Assembly: GCF_032670585.1 (NCBI RefSeq)
Contig: NZ_JAVQHL010000001.1
Span: forward strand, 806,001 to 870,000
Length of the DNA stretch: 64,000 nucleotides
Direction of reading: 5' to 3'
From: Ostreiculturibacter nitratireducens
GTDB lineage: Bacteria; Pseudomonadota; Alphaproteobacteria; Rhodobacterales; Rhodobacteraceae
Made by a program: the position numbers and the translations under genes. Positions 25,691 to 34,884 of this stretch are shown piece after piece. The notes under the pieces were generated by a model. That model was not told the origin of the DNA, did no database searches, and saw only the letters and a list, made by a program, of their open reading frames with translations. The stretch's first letter is position 1. The number at the start of each line of letters is the position of its first letter.

Positions 25691-27079
25691 TCAGGCAGCG
25701 GAATTGATCCGCAGGGCTTGGCGCCAGTTGGGGTATAGCTTGTCCGCGTCCTGCGGGAAACTCTCGAAAGCGCGGGCGAATTCCTTGTGGTCCTTGGCGA
25801 ACTCCACGGGATCCGCGCCCTCCTTCCAGCATTGTTCCGCCTGCCGGAGCGAGGTCGCCCCAGCCGCCGCCCCGTCGATATGCCCGAAGGAACCGCCGCC
25901 AGCCGTCATGATCAGGTTCGAATGGCCGAGATTCGTGAAGAAGCCCGGCATACGGAGCGCGTTCATCCCGCCCGAGATGATCGGCGTCGTCGGGTTCATG
26001 CCGTTCCATTCCTGGTGGTAGAACGGCCCGTCCGCGCTGTCGTCGGTGATCATGTAGGCCATAAGCTTGTCCGCGGCCTCGCCTTCCATCTTTCCGAATC
26101 CCATCGTCCCGGTGTGGATGCCGCTCGCGCCCTGCATCCGGGCCATCTTCGACAGGACGAAGGCGGTGTAGCCGCGCTTCGACTGGGGCGAGGTCACGGC
26201 GCCGTGGCCCGCGCGATGGTAGTGCAGGTACTGGCGCGGGAAGCGGCGGCGGGCGGTGGTGATCGCGGCCGGGCCGGTGACATAGCCATCGACGAGGAAG
26301 GCCACATGCTCGGCGTTCTCGGCGAAGGTTTCGAGGATGTATTCACCCCTCGCGATCATCTCGAAGGGATCATCGGCGGTGATGTTCGCGGAAAAAAGCT
26401 TCGCCTGCCCGGTCTTGTCCTGCGCGCGCTTCATCGCGTCCGCCACGAGCGGGATCGTTTCCTTCAACGGGGCGAAGAGCTGGTTGCCCTGCGGTTCGTC
26501 GTTCTTGATGAAGTCTCCGCCCAGCCAGAAGTCATAGCAGGCGTCCGCGAAGGGCTTCGGGCGCAGGCCGAGCTTCGGCTTGATGATCGTGCCGACGATG
26601 AAACCACCGTTAACATGCGGCCGGCCAAGGACGCGCCAGAGATCGGAAATCGTCGTCGAGGGACCGTCGAAGAGCCGCAGGAAAGCCGGCGGCACGTAGA
26701 AGTCGTGCATCTTGGCGTATTCCACGTCGCCCATGCCCTGGTTGTTGCCGATGCAGAGCGTGAGGAAAGAACAGATCATCGCCCGCCCGTCGGTGATATT
26801 GCGGTCGAAAAGCTCGACCGGATAGGCGATCTTCATGATCTCCTTCTCCGGGTCGATCTCATAGACGAGCGCATCGACGCCGCGGGTGAAGTCGTCGGTC
26901 GTCGAGACGTCGACGTTGGTCCCGGTCGAACTTTCGGCGGCGAAGTGCGCGGCCGTTGCGATGTAGCTTCCGAAGCCCTCCTTTGGCTTCATGATGTAGG
27001 TGACAAGCACGTGCTTGCCTCCGGCGATCAGGTCCTTTTCCTTCAGGTCGAGGCGGGCATAGCGGTTGGACTGGTCCAT
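25691..27079 (-). CDS. cbbM: form II ribulose-1,5-bisphosphate carboxylase
   Basis: The CO2-fixing enzyme, 462 aa, the usual form II size, with no small-subunit gene nearby. The carbamylated-lysine metal site is GGDFIKNDEPQGNQ, the catalytic lysine region is IIKPKLGLRPKPFA, and loop 6 is GTMGFGKMEGEA. The start at MDQSNRYARLDL matches form II proteins and follows an AAAGGAG site. Form II enzymes have low CO2/O2 specificity, which suits use at low oxygen and explains the salvage genes cbbZ and cbbY behind it. Confidence 0.97.
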   Translation of the reverse strand: MDQSNRYARLDLKEKDLIAGGKHVLVTYIMKPKEGFGSYIATAAHFAAESSTGTNVDVSTTDDFTRGVDALVYEIDPEKEIMKIAYPVELFDRNITDGRAMICSFLTLCIGNNQGMGDVEYAKMHDFYVPPAFLRLFDGPSTTISDLWRVLGRPHVNGGFIVGTIIKPKLGLRPKPFADACYDFWLGGDFIKNDEPQGNQLFAPLKETIPLVADAMKRAQDKTGQAKLFSANITADDPFEMIARGEYILETFAENAEHVAFLVDGYVTGPAAITTARRRFPRQYLHYHRAGHGAVTSPQSKRGYTAFVLSKMARMQGASGIHTGTMGFGKMEGEAADKLMAYMITDDSADGPFYHQEWNGMNPTTPIISGGMNALRMPGFFTNLGHSNLIMTAGGGSFGHIDGAAAGATSLRQAEQCWKEGADPVEFAKDHKEFARAFESFPQDADKLYPNWRQALRINSAA

Positions 27080-27101
27080 TGGGTCGCTCCTTTTCAGCTG
27101 G

Positions 27102-28181
27102 TCACGCGGCCTGGGCGGCTGCAATCCGGGGATCGAGCGCGCCGCTGGCATAGCGCCGCGCCATGTCATCGATGGAAATCGCCTTGATCCTGCTGGCGTG
27201 TCCGGCGGTGCCGAAGCGCTCGAACCGGTCCTTGCAGAGGGCTTCGAGCTCCTTCATCGCCGGGATCATGAACTTCCGCGGGTCGAATTCCTCGGGCTTC
27301 TCGGCGGCCAGCTTGCGGAACTGGCCCGTCATCGCCATGCGGCAGTCGGTGTCGATGTTGACCTTGCGCACACCCATGCGGATGCCGCGCTCGATCTCCT
27401 CAACCGGGACGCCATAGGTCTGCGGCATGTGGCCGCCAAACTGGTTGATGACGTCCTGAAGATATTGCGGCACCGAGGAGGAGCCGTGCATCACAAGATG
27501 CGTGTTCGGGAGCTTCTCGTGGATCGCGGCGATGGTGGACATCGACAGGATCTCTCCATCCGGCTTACGGCTGAACTTGTAGGCGCCGTGAGAGGTTCCG
27601 CAGGCGATGGCAAGCGCATCGACCTTGGTGCGCATCACGAAATCCACCGCCTGGTCCGGGTCGGTCAGAAGCTGGTCGTGGCTGAGCGTACCTTCGGCCC
27701 CCGATCCGTCCTCGGCCGCCGCCTCGCCTGTCTCGAGGCTGCCGAGCACGCCGAGCTCGCCTTCGACAGAGGCGCCGACCGCGTGGGCGGCCTCGGTAAC
27801 GCGGGTGGTGATCGCCACGTTATAGTCGTAGCTCGCCGGCGTCTTCATGTCCGCCTCGAGCGAGCCGTCCATCATCACCGAGGTGAAGCCGTGGCGGATC
27901 GCCGAGAGGCAGGTCGCCTCGTTGTTGCCGTGGTCCTGGTGCAGGACGATCGGAATGTCGGGATACATCTCGGTCAGTGCCTGAACCATGTGGCGCAGCA
28001 TGATGTCGCCCGCGTAGGACCGCGCGCCGCGGCTCGCCTGGAGGATCACCGGCGCGTCGCAGGCCTCCGCCGCCCTCAGGATCGCCAGCCCCTGTTCCAT
28101 GTTGTTGATGTTGAAGGCCGGCACGCCGTATTCGTTGTCGGCGGCGTGATCTAGAAGTTGTCTGAGCGTGATGAATGCCAT
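27102..28181 (-). CDS. cbbA: fructose-bisphosphate aldolase, class II
   Basis: Zinc-dependent aldolase of the Calvin cycle (359 aa), condensing triose phosphates and forming sedoheptulose bisphosphate. Visible are GVPAFNINNMEQ, the zinc-site HQDHGNN, VEGELGVLG, and LVMHGSSSVPQYL. It is the long class IIB/Calvin-cycle form. GGGAGG precedes the ATG. It sits between cbbG and cbbM, the Rhodobacter cbbII order. Confidence 0.95.
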   Translation of the reverse strand: MAFITLRQLLDHAADNEYGVPAFNINNMEQGLAILRAAEACDAPVILQASRGARSYAGDIMLRHMVQALTEMYPDIPIVLHQDHGNNEATCLSAIRHGFTSVMMDGSLEADMKTPASYDYNVAITTRVTEAAHAVGASVEGELGVLGSLETGEAAAEDGSGAEGTLSHDQLLTDPDQAVDFVMRTKVDALAIACGTSHGAYKFSRKPDGEILSMSTIAAIHEKLPNTHLVMHGSSSVPQYLQDVINQFGGHMPQTYGVPVEEIERGIRMGVRKVNIDTDCRMAMTGQFRKLAAEKPEEFDPRKFMIPAMKELEALCKDRFERFGTAGHASRIKAISIDDMARRYASGALDPRIAAAQAA

Positions 28182-28230
28182 TAGGGCCTCCCTTGGGCGA
28201 GTTCCTGTTCGGTGATCGGGGCGAGGCGCA

Positions 28231-29232
28231 TCAGTGCAGCCGCCCCATTGCGACGGCGGTGTCGGCCATACGGTTCGAAAAACCCCATTCGTTGTCGTAC
28301 CAGGTGAGAATGCGGACCATCGTGCCGTCCATCACCTTGGTCTGGTCCATGTGGAAGACCGACGAATGCGGGTCGTGGTTGAAGTCCATCGAGACGTTGG
28401 GGTGGTCGGTGTAGCCGAGCACCCCGTTCAGGGGCCCATCGGCGGCCGCGCGGATCGCGGCGTTGACCTCTTCGACGCTGGTCGGTCGCGCCGCCTCGAA
28501 TACGAGGTCCACGACGGAAACGTTGGGCGTCGGCACGCGGATCGCCACGCCGTCGAGCTTGCCGTTGAGTTCCGGCAGGACGAGGCCCACGGCCTTCGCG
28601 GCGCCCGTCGAGGTCGGGATCATCGACAGCGCCGCCGCGCGGGCCCGGTAGAGGTCCCTGTGATAGGTGTCGAGCGTCGGCTGGTCGCCGGTGTAGCTGT
28701 GGATCGTCGTCATGAAGCCCTTGGTGATGCCGATAGCGTCGTTCAGTACCTTGGCCACCGGCGACAGGCAGTTCGTCGTGCAGGAGGCGTTCGAGACGAT
28801 GAGGTCGTCCTTCGTCAGCGTGCCGTGGTTCACGCCGTAGACGATGGTCTTGTCCGCGCCGGAGGCCGGGGCGGAAACGAGGACGCGCCCGGAGCCGTTT
28901 TCCAGATGCAGGGCCGCCTTGTCGCGGGCGGTGAAGATCCCTGTGCATTCGAGCGCGACATCCACGCCGTCCCACGGCAGCTTCGCCGGGTCACGTTCGG
29001 CCGTGACACGTATGGGGCCGGTGCCCGCGTCGATCCTGTCGCCGTTCACCGTGACCCTGTGTGGAAAGCGGCCATGGACGCTGTCGAATTGCAGGAGGTG
29101 GGCGTTGGTCTCGACCGGACCTAGATCATTGATCGCGACCACCTCGATATCGGTGCGGCCCGCCTCCACGATCCCGCGCAGGACGTTGCGGCCGATGCGT
29201 CCGAATCCGTTGATGGCAACTCTGACGGTCAT
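28231..29232 (-). CDS. cbbG: glyceraldehyde-3-phosphate dehydrogenase
   Basis: Reductive step of the Calvin cycle, 333 aa. The nucleotide-binding start VAINGFGRIGRNVLRG, catalytic SNASCTTNCLSPVAKVL and C-terminal WYDNEWGFSNRMADT are complete. Being in the cbb operon suggests a dedicated autotrophic isoenzyme, with another gap gene probably elsewhere in the genome (inferred). A GAGGGAGC site precedes the ATG. Confidence 0.95.
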   Translation of the reverse strand: MTVRVAINGFGRIGRNVLRGIVEAGRTDIEVVAINDLGPVETNAHLLQFDSVHGRFPHRVTVNGDRIDAGTGPIRVTAERDPAKLPWDGVDVALECTGIFTARDKAALHLENGSGRVLVSAPASGADKTIVYGVNHGTLTKDDLIVSNASCTTNCLSPVAKVLNDAIGITKGFMTTIHSYTGDQPTLDTYHRDLYRARAAALSMIPTSTGAAKAVGLVLPELNGKLDGVAIRVPTPNVSVVDLVFEAARPTSVEEVNAAIRAAADGPLNGVLGYTDHPNVSMDFNHDPHSSVFHMDQTKVMDGTMVRILTWYDNEWGFSNRMADTAVAMGRLH

Positions 29233-29252
29233 GTCCGCTCCCTCTTCATCGC

Positions 29253-31241
29253 TCAGATCATGTCGCGGGCGCGCGCAGCGACGGCCTCCGCGGTAATGCC
29301 GAAGTGGCGGTACAGGTCCGGGGCCGGGGCCGAGGCCCCGAAGCTGGACATCCCGACAAAGGCGTCATCGGGGCGGAGCATCAGGCCCCAGCCCTGCCGG
29401 ACCGCCGCCTCGATCCCGATGCGGGGGGCCTCGCCCAGCACCTCGGCCCGCGTTTTGCGGTCGGCGTCGGCGAAAAGCTCGAAACAGGGAGCCGAGACGA
29501 CCGCGGCGCGGATGCCGTCGGCTTCCAGGAGATCGGCGGCCGCGCAGGCGATCTCGACCTCCGAGCCCGTCGCGATCAGCGTGACCTGCCGAGTGCCCTG
29601 CGCCTCCCGCAGTATGTAGGCGCCACGCGCGGTCATGTTCGCGTCCACGTGGCGCGTCCGCAGCGTCGGCAGGTTCTGCCGCGACAGCGCGAGAACCGAA
29701 GGCGTCGATGGCGAGGTGGCCGCAAGCTGCCAGGCCTCCGCCGTTTCCACCGCATCGGCGGGGCGGAACACGCGCATGTTCGGCATGGCCCTAAGCGAGG
29801 CGAGCGTCTCGACCGGCTGATGGGTCGGACCGTCCTCGCCAAGGCCGATAGAGTCATGCGTCATCACATAGACGACCGGCACACCCATCAGCGACGAAAG
29901 CCGCATGGCCGGACGGGCGTAATCGGCGAAGACGAGGAACGTGCCGCCATAGGGCCTCAGGCCGCCATGCAGCGCGATGCCGTTCATCGCGGCCGCCATG
30001 CCGTGTTCGCGGACGCCGTAATGGACGTAGTTCCCGGAATAGTCACCCGGCGTGACGGATTTCATCCCCGATGACCTGGTGTTGTTCGACCCGGTAAGGT
30101 CCGCCGACCCTCCGACCGTGTTCGGCAGCGTGCCGTTCACAACCTCCAGCGCCATCTCGCTCGCCTTCCGGGTCGCAACCTTGGGCGCGTCCTGGCTCAG
30201 GCGGTGCTTGTAGGCGGTGATCGCGGCGTCGAGCGCCTTCGCATCAGGAGCGGCGAGGGCTTCGCGCAGGGCATCCGCCTTCGGGCTCTTCGTCAGCCGC
30301 GCCTGCCAGGCCTCGCGCGCATCCCGCCCCCGCGCCGCGGCCCTGCGCCAGCCGTCACGGACGTCCTGCGGGATTTCGAAGGGTGGATGGGTCCAGCCCA
30401 GAGCCTCGCGCGCGGCCTCGATCTCGGCGGCACCCAGCGGCGCGCCGTGCACGTCGTGGCTGCCCTGCTTGTTCGGCGCGCCGAAGCCGATGATCGTCCT
30501 GCAGGCGACGAGGGAGGGACGCGCGTCGGCCCGAGCCGCCTCGATCGCCGCTGCCACGGCCTCCTTGTCGTGCCCATCGACGGCCTGCACGTGCCACCCC
30601 GCCGCGGCGAACCGCGCCTTCTGGTCGGTCGAAGTCGACAGATGCGTGCCACCGTCGATGGTGATGCCGTTGTCGTCCCAAAGAACGATCAGCCGGCCAA
30701 GCTTCATATGCCCCGCGAAGTCGATCGCCTCGTGGCTGATCCCCTCCATCAGGCATCCGTCCCCGGCGATGACATAGGTCCAGTGGTCCACCAGGTCGTC
30801 GCCGAAACGGGCATTCAACATCCGCTCGGCCAGCGCCATGCCGACGGCGGTCGATATCCCCTGCCCCAAGGGGCCCGTCGTCGTCTCGACGCCCTTCGCA
30901 TGGCCGTATTCCGGATGCCCCGCCGTCCGGCTGCCGAGCTGGCGAAAGGCGCGGATCTGGTCCATCCCCATGTCGTCGTAGCCCATGAGGTGGTTGATCG
31001 CGTAGACCAGCATCGAGCCATGGCCCGCCGACATCACGAACCGGTCGCGGTCGGGCCAGCGGTCGTCGGCCGGATCGACATTCACGAAGCGCGAGAACAG
31101 AACCGTCGCCACGTCCGCCATGCCCATCGGCGCGCCGGGATGGCCCGAATTCGCCGCCTGCACCGCATCCATCGCCAGCGCGCGGATCGCGTTCGCCATG
31201 CGGTCTTCGAGCGTCACGGAGATCGGAGCTTGGGTGTTCAT
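29253..31241 (-). CDS. cbbT: transketolase
   Basis: Thiamine-diphosphate enzyme exchanging two-carbon units in the regenerative part of the Calvin cycle (662 aa). The N-terminal domain shows NSGHPGAPMGMADV and the TPP-binding IAGDGCLMEGISHEA; the central domain has YGGTFLVFADYARPA and DSIGLGEDGPTHQPVE. AGGAGGG precedes the ATG. It uses thiamine diphosphate, which is relevant to the decayed thiC found about 13 kb away. Confidence 0.95.
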   Translation of the reverse strand: MNTQAPISVTLEDRMANAIRALAMDAVQAANSGHPGAPMGMADVATVLFSRFVNVDPADDRWPDRDRFVMSAGHGSMLVYAINHLMGYDDMGMDQIRAFRQLGSRTAGHPEYGHAKGVETTTGPLGQGISTAVGMALAERMLNARFGDDLVDHWTYVIAGDGCLMEGISHEAIDFAGHMKLGRLIVLWDDNGITIDGGTHLSTSTDQKARFAAAGWHVQAVDGHDKEAVAAAIEAARADARPSLVACRTIIGFGAPNKQGSHDVHGAPLGAAEIEAAREALGWTHPPFEIPQDVRDGWRRAAARGRDAREAWQARLTKSPKADALREALAAPDAKALDAAITAYKHRLSQDAPKVATRKASEMALEVVNGTLPNTVGGSADLTGSNNTRSSGMKSVTPGDYSGNYVHYGVREHGMAAAMNGIALHGGLRPYGGTFLVFADYARPAMRLSSLMGVPVVYVMTHDSIGLGEDGPTHQPVETLASLRAMPNMRVFRPADAVETAEAWQLAATSPSTPSVLALSRQNLPTLRTRHVDANMTARGAYILREAQGTRQVTLIATGSEVEIACAAADLLEADGIRAAVVSAPCFELFADADRKTRAEVLGEAPRIGIEAAVRQGWGLMLRPDDAFVGMSSFGASAPAPDLYRHFGITAEAVAARARDMI

Positions 31242-31254
31242 CGCCGGACCCTCC

Positions 31255-32127
31255 TCAGGCGCGCTTGGATTCGTGGACGAGGCGCTTGACCATCGGCGTG
31301 AAGATCAGTTGCATCGCGAGGTCGAGCTTGCCGCCCGGGATCACGATGGAGTTGGCGCGGCTCATCCAGCTGTCGTGGATCATCGTGGTGAGGTAGGGGA
31401 AATCGATGCCCCTCGGGTCCCGGAACCGGATCACCACGAGGCTCTCGTCGGCGGTCGGGATCCAGCGCGCGATGAAGGGGTTCGATGTGTCGACGACCGG
31501 CACGCGCTGGAAGTTGATGTCGGTCTGGGTGAACTGCGGGCAGATGCAATGCACGTAGGCGTGCATCCGGCGCAGGATCACGTCGGTCACGGCCTCCGTG
31601 GTATAGCCCCGGCTCGCCTTGTCGCGATGGATCTTCTGGATCCATTCGAGGTTGATGACCGGCACGACGCCGATCTTGAGGTCGGCCTTGCCGGCGATGT
31701 CGACCTCGTCGTTCTTCACGGCGCCATGGAGCCCTTCGTAGAACAGAAGGTCCGATCCGCTTTCGAAGGCTTCCCAGTCGGTGAAGGTGCCCGGCTCGGC
31801 CCCGTAGCGTTCGGCCTCCACCGTGTCATGGACGTAGTGGCGCGTCTTGCCGCCCCCGGTCTCGCCGTATTCGCGAAACACGTCCTCCAGCTTGTCGAGG
31901 ATGTTGGCGTCGTAGGAGAAATGGCTGAAGGTCATGTCCCCGGCGGCCTTGCGGGTATCGAGCTCGGCCTTCATCGCCGCTCGGTCATAGCGGTGGAACG
32001 CGTCCCCTTCGATCGAGACGGCCTTGATCCCCTCGCGCCGGAAGATCTGGTCGAAGGTCGACTTGATCGTCGTGGTCCCCGCGCCGGACGATCCGGTGAC
32101 GGAGACGATGGGATGCTTCTTGGACAT
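31255..32127 (-). CDS. cbbP: phosphoribulokinase
   Basis: Makes the RuBisCO substrate ribulose-1,5-bisphosphate from ribulose 5-phosphate and ATP (290 aa, bacterial class I). The P-loop is SSGAGTTTIKSTF near residue 12; EGDAFHRYDRA and LFYEGLHGAV are catalytic-region landmarks. The absence of the regulatory cysteine pair typical of plant enzymes fits the octameric, NADH-activated bacterial form. It lies 14 bases from cbbT. Confidence 0.95.
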   Translation of the reverse strand: MSKKHPIVSVTGSSGAGTTTIKSTFDQIFRREGIKAVSIEGDAFHRYDRAAMKAELDTRKAAGDMTFSHFSYDANILDKLEDVFREYGETGGGKTRHYVHDTVEAERYGAEPGTFTDWEAFESGSDLLFYEGLHGAVKNDEVDIAGKADLKIGVVPVINLEWIQKIHRDKASRGYTTEAVTDVILRRMHAYVHCICPQFTQTDINFQRVPVVDTSNPFIARWIPTADESLVVIRFRDPRGIDFPYLTTMIHDSWMSRANSIVIPGGKLDLAMQLIFTPMVKRLVHESKRA

Positions 32128-32136
32128 CTTTTCTCC

Positions 32137-33144
32137 TCAGGCTCGAAACAGTCCACGGCTGCCGAAGAGGGCCGACACCTCCCCCTCGGGCAGATCGTGA
32201 TAGGCGCACACGCGGTTCACCTTCTCGGCGGTGCCGAAGACGAAGGGCGTGCGGGCGTGAAGCGCGCTCGCGGTCTTTTCCAGGATCGCGTCGCAGCCGT
32301 CCGTCGCGCGCCCCCCGGCCTGCTCGACAAGCATGGCGATCGGCGCGCATTCGTAGACCATGCGCAGGCGGCCGTGTTGGTAGCCGTTCCGGCTGTCGGC
32401 CGGGTACAGGAAGATGCCGCCGCGCGTCAGGATGCGGTGTGTTTCCGCGACCAGCGAGGCCACCCAGCGCATGTTGAAGTTCTTGGCCCGTGGTCCCGTG
32501 TCCCCCGCGAGGCAGTCGTCGATATAGGCGCGGATCGGAGCCGACCAGTGCCGGTAGTTCGACGCGTTGATCGCGAATTCGCTCGACTTCTCGGGGATCC
32601 GGAGCGAGCGGTTGACGAGCGTGAAGCTGCGCGTTTCGGGGTCGAGGACGTAGTGCTGCACCCCGTCGCCGAACGTGACCAGAAGCGCCGTCTGCGGCCC
32701 GTAGATCACGTAGCCCGCCGCGATCTGTTCGTCCGCCCGCCGCAGGAAGGAGGCGTCCGCGTCGTCCTTCGCCTCGAAGACCGAAAAGATCGTGCCGATC
32801 GATACGTTGACGTCGATGTTCGATGAACCGTCCAGGGGATCGATGGCCAGCGCGAGCGTCCCTTCGGGGTCCATCGCGGCGACATCCTCACGCTCTTCCG
32901 AGGCATACCAGCGGACGCCGGTGCCCTCGAGAGCGGCCGCGAAAGCCTCGTCCGCGATCAGGTCCAGCGCCTTCTGTTGATCCCCGTCGGTGTTGCTGCC
33001 GACGGTCGCGCCCAGCGCGCCGCCGATCGGCCCCCGGGCGATCCGGAGCGCGAGGTCCCGCGCGACCCCGGCGATCGCGGTCATCGTCGGGACGAGCTTC
33101 CCGGGAATATCCGCCGTTGCCACGAAGGGGCTGCTGTCCGTCAT
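32137..33144 (-). CDS. cbbF: fructose-1,6-bisphosphatase (class I), Calvin cycle
   Basis: First gene of the cbb operon (335 aa), releasing phosphate from fructose- and probably sedoheptulose-bisphosphate. The metal-binding motif DPLDGSSNIDVNVSIGTIF, FTLVNRSLRIPEKS and a GGIFLYPAD segment identify the class. ATG 33144 is set by AGGAGG five bases upstream; a TTG one codon before is in frame. It faces cbbR across a 98-bp divergent promoter. Confidence 0.95.
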   Translation of the reverse strand: MTDSSPFVATADIPGKLVPTMTAIAGVARDLALRIARGPIGGALGATVGSNTDGDQQKALDLIADEAFAAALEGTGVRWYASEEREDVAAMDPEGTLALAIDPLDGSSNIDVNVSIGTIFSVFEAKDDADASFLRRADEQIAAGYVIYGPQTALLVTFGDGVQHYVLDPETRSFTLVNRSLRIPEKSSEFAINASNYRHWSAPIRAYIDDCLAGDTGPRAKNFNMRWVASLVAETHRILTRGGIFLYPADSRNGYQHGRLRMVYECAPIAMLVEQAGGRATDGCDAILEKTASALHARTPFVFGTAEKVNRVCAYHDLPEGEVSALFGSRGLFRA

Positions 33145-33242
33145 CAAGGCCTCCTCTCCCCGACTCGAAGCGCAGCTTGATATTCGCGGTTTCGAATTAT
33201 AAGAAAATTTAAAGTTTCTGTTTCTGGATTAGGAAAATGTGA
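33145..33242. promoter_or_regulatory. divergent cbbF-cbbR promoter region
   Basis: A 98-bp divergent gap, sharply more AT-rich than its surroundings. On the minus strand a perfect -10 hexamer TATAAT lies at 33201-33196 with no clear -35, as expected of an activator-dependent promoter. Several T-N11-A arrangements, the LysR-type core, occur between 33196 and 33235, so the exact CbbR sites cannot be fixed by eye. Confidence 0.65.
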
Positions 33243-34169
33243 ATGCAGCGGCTGAACACGCTGACCTTCAAGCAGTTGCGCGCGCTCGACGCCGTGGCCC
33301 GCACGGGCTCCATCACCCGCGCGGCGGACGAGCTTGGGCTGACACCTCCGGCGGTGCACAGCCAGCTGAAGGCATTGGAGGAAAATTTCGGCTGCTCCAT
33401 GCTGTCCCGAAAGGGCTCCGGCGCCTTCAACGAGACGCCCGAGGGCGCAGAGCTTCTGCGCGCCTTCGACAAGGCCCAAGCGGGGCTAGAGCTTGCGATT
33501 CACAGGATCGAAGCGCTGAAGAAGGGGTTTGCGGGGACGGTCGTCCTCGGCGTCGTCAGCACGGGAAAGTATTTCGCGCCCGGCCTCGTCGCCCGCCTCC
33601 GCCATGCCTATCCGGATATCGAAATCATCCTGCGCATCGGCAACCGAGACGCGATCATCACGGCTCTCCAGGACAGCGCGATCGACCTCGCGATCATGGG
33701 CCGCCCGCCGCGCGATCCGCCGGTGGAGTCGCTGCTCATCGGCGAGCACCCTCACGTCCTGATCGCCCCACCCGATCACCGGCTGGCGAAGGGTGGCTCC
33801 ATCACGGCGGACGACATCTTGTCGGAGACCATCATCGTGCGCGAACCGGGCTCCGGCACCCGGATCCTCGCGACGCGCTACCTCGACCGGATCGGAGAAG
33901 GCCGCCCCTACGAGACGACCGAGATGGGATCCAACGAGACGATCAAGCAGGCGGTGATTGCCGGATTGGGCATCGCCATGATCTCGGCCCACACCGTCAC
34001 CGAGGAACTCCGCACCGGCCGCCTCCGCGCAATCGACATCGACGGTCTGCCGATCATCCGCCACTGGTTCCTGCTGCACCGCCGGGACCTGCAACTGACG
34101 GGCGCGATGCGGACGGTCAGGAGCTTCATCGAGCAGGAGAAGGGAAGTTTCCTGCCGAGAATGACCTGA
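33243..34169 (+). CDS. cbbR: CbbR, LysR-type activator of the cbb operon
   Basis: A 308-aa LysR regulator. The N-terminal helix-turn-helix is TFKQLRALDAVARTGSITRAADELGLTP in outline (residues 8-35), followed by AVHSQLKALEENFGC. The effector domain has the periplasmic-binding fold, e.g. REPGSGTR and QAVIAGLGIAMIS. Divergent placement next to cbbF is the standard arrangement for the regulator activating CO2 fixation in response to RuBP-type metabolites. Confidence 0.94.
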   Translation: MQRLNTLTFKQLRALDAVARTGSITRAADELGLTPPAVHSQLKALEENFGCSMLSRKGSGAFNETPEGAELLRAFDKAQAGLELAIHRIEALKKGFAGTVVLGVVSTGKYFAPGLVARLRHAYPDIEIILRIGNRDAIITALQDSAIDLAIMGRPPRDPPVESLLIGEHPHVLIAPPDHRLAKGGSITADDILSETIIVREPGSGTRILATRYLDRIGEGRPYETTEMGSNETIKQAVIAGLGIAMISAHTVTEELRTGRLRAIDIDGLPIIRHWFLLHRRDLQLTGAMRTVRSFIEQEKGSFLPRMT

Positions 34170-34506
34170 CGGCGGGAAGCCCCGGAGGTGGGACAGGACC
34201 CGGCCCTCCCGGCATTCGCCGCCACCGGGGTTTTCACTGCCAAAGCCATGAGGAGTCGAATGGAGAACCCGAAAGACTGCGAAGGAAGGTGACGGGTTCC
34301 TTCCAGCGCGACGTGCAAGGCCCGACGGCCGGATGGTTCGAAACTTGCAGCTATGCAGTCGGCGTCCCGCGCGGACTCCCAAGCGGGGCACCGTCTTTTG
34401 AACGCGCTCCCAGGCATCCGAAAGCTCCATGCGGAGCCATACGCGCACCTGAAGAGCGCCCCTGAACCGTGTGCCGCGGAAATCGGCTAGTTCAGGAGGC
34501 CGGAAC
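34170..34506. other. gap after cbbR
   Basis: A 337-bp stretch with no supported gene. Just after cbbR, imperfect GC-rich complementary segments (CCCCGGAGGTGGG and CCGGCCCTCCCGG, about 34180-34215) may form a hairpin terminator without a clear T-tract. The rest shows nothing recognisable. Confidence 0.35.
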
Positions 34507-34659
34507 TCAGCCGCAGGTCGACTTCGGACCCTTGCACTGTCCACCAACGATAGCACCGGGCGGATCGCCGGCATCGTCCTTGTTGATCCACGGCGGCACC
34601 GCCGCCGCCGTCGTTGCGAACGCGAAAAGCGTTGCTCCGGCAAGCAGTAATTTGCGCAT
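34507..34659 (-). CDS. small exported peptide, 50 aa, two cysteines
   Basis: Too short for routine ORF calling, but well supported. GGAGG lies six bases before the ATG, and the N-terminus MRKLLLAGATLFAFATTAAA is a clean Sec signal peptide predicted to be cut after AAA. The mature part is only about 30 residues: VPPWINKDDAGDPPG, then a C-terminal QCKGPKSTCG with a C-X6-C pair that could form a disulfide in the periplasm. No family is recognised. It stands alone, divergent from the AraC-type regulator 226 bases away. Confidence 0.6.
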   Translation of the reverse strand: MRKLLLAGATLFAFATTAAAVPPWINKDDAGDPPGAIVGGQCKGPKSTCG

Positions 34660-34884
34660 TTGTCCCTCCATTCAAATCGCTAAAAGATGATGGCAGCGTA
34701 GCACGATTCTTTGAATCCGCGAACCCCGCTGCACTTGGGCCGCCAGTCGCGCATCTTGCGAGCGTGGCTGCCACCAGATTGAGCATCGCCCCAGTTTCTT
34801 GCCGGCGGACTTCCCTCCGCAGTTCGAGTCCGTTGACTTGCGTCACTCCCGGAATAGCTGGTTGAGTAACCGACGCGAGAAATC

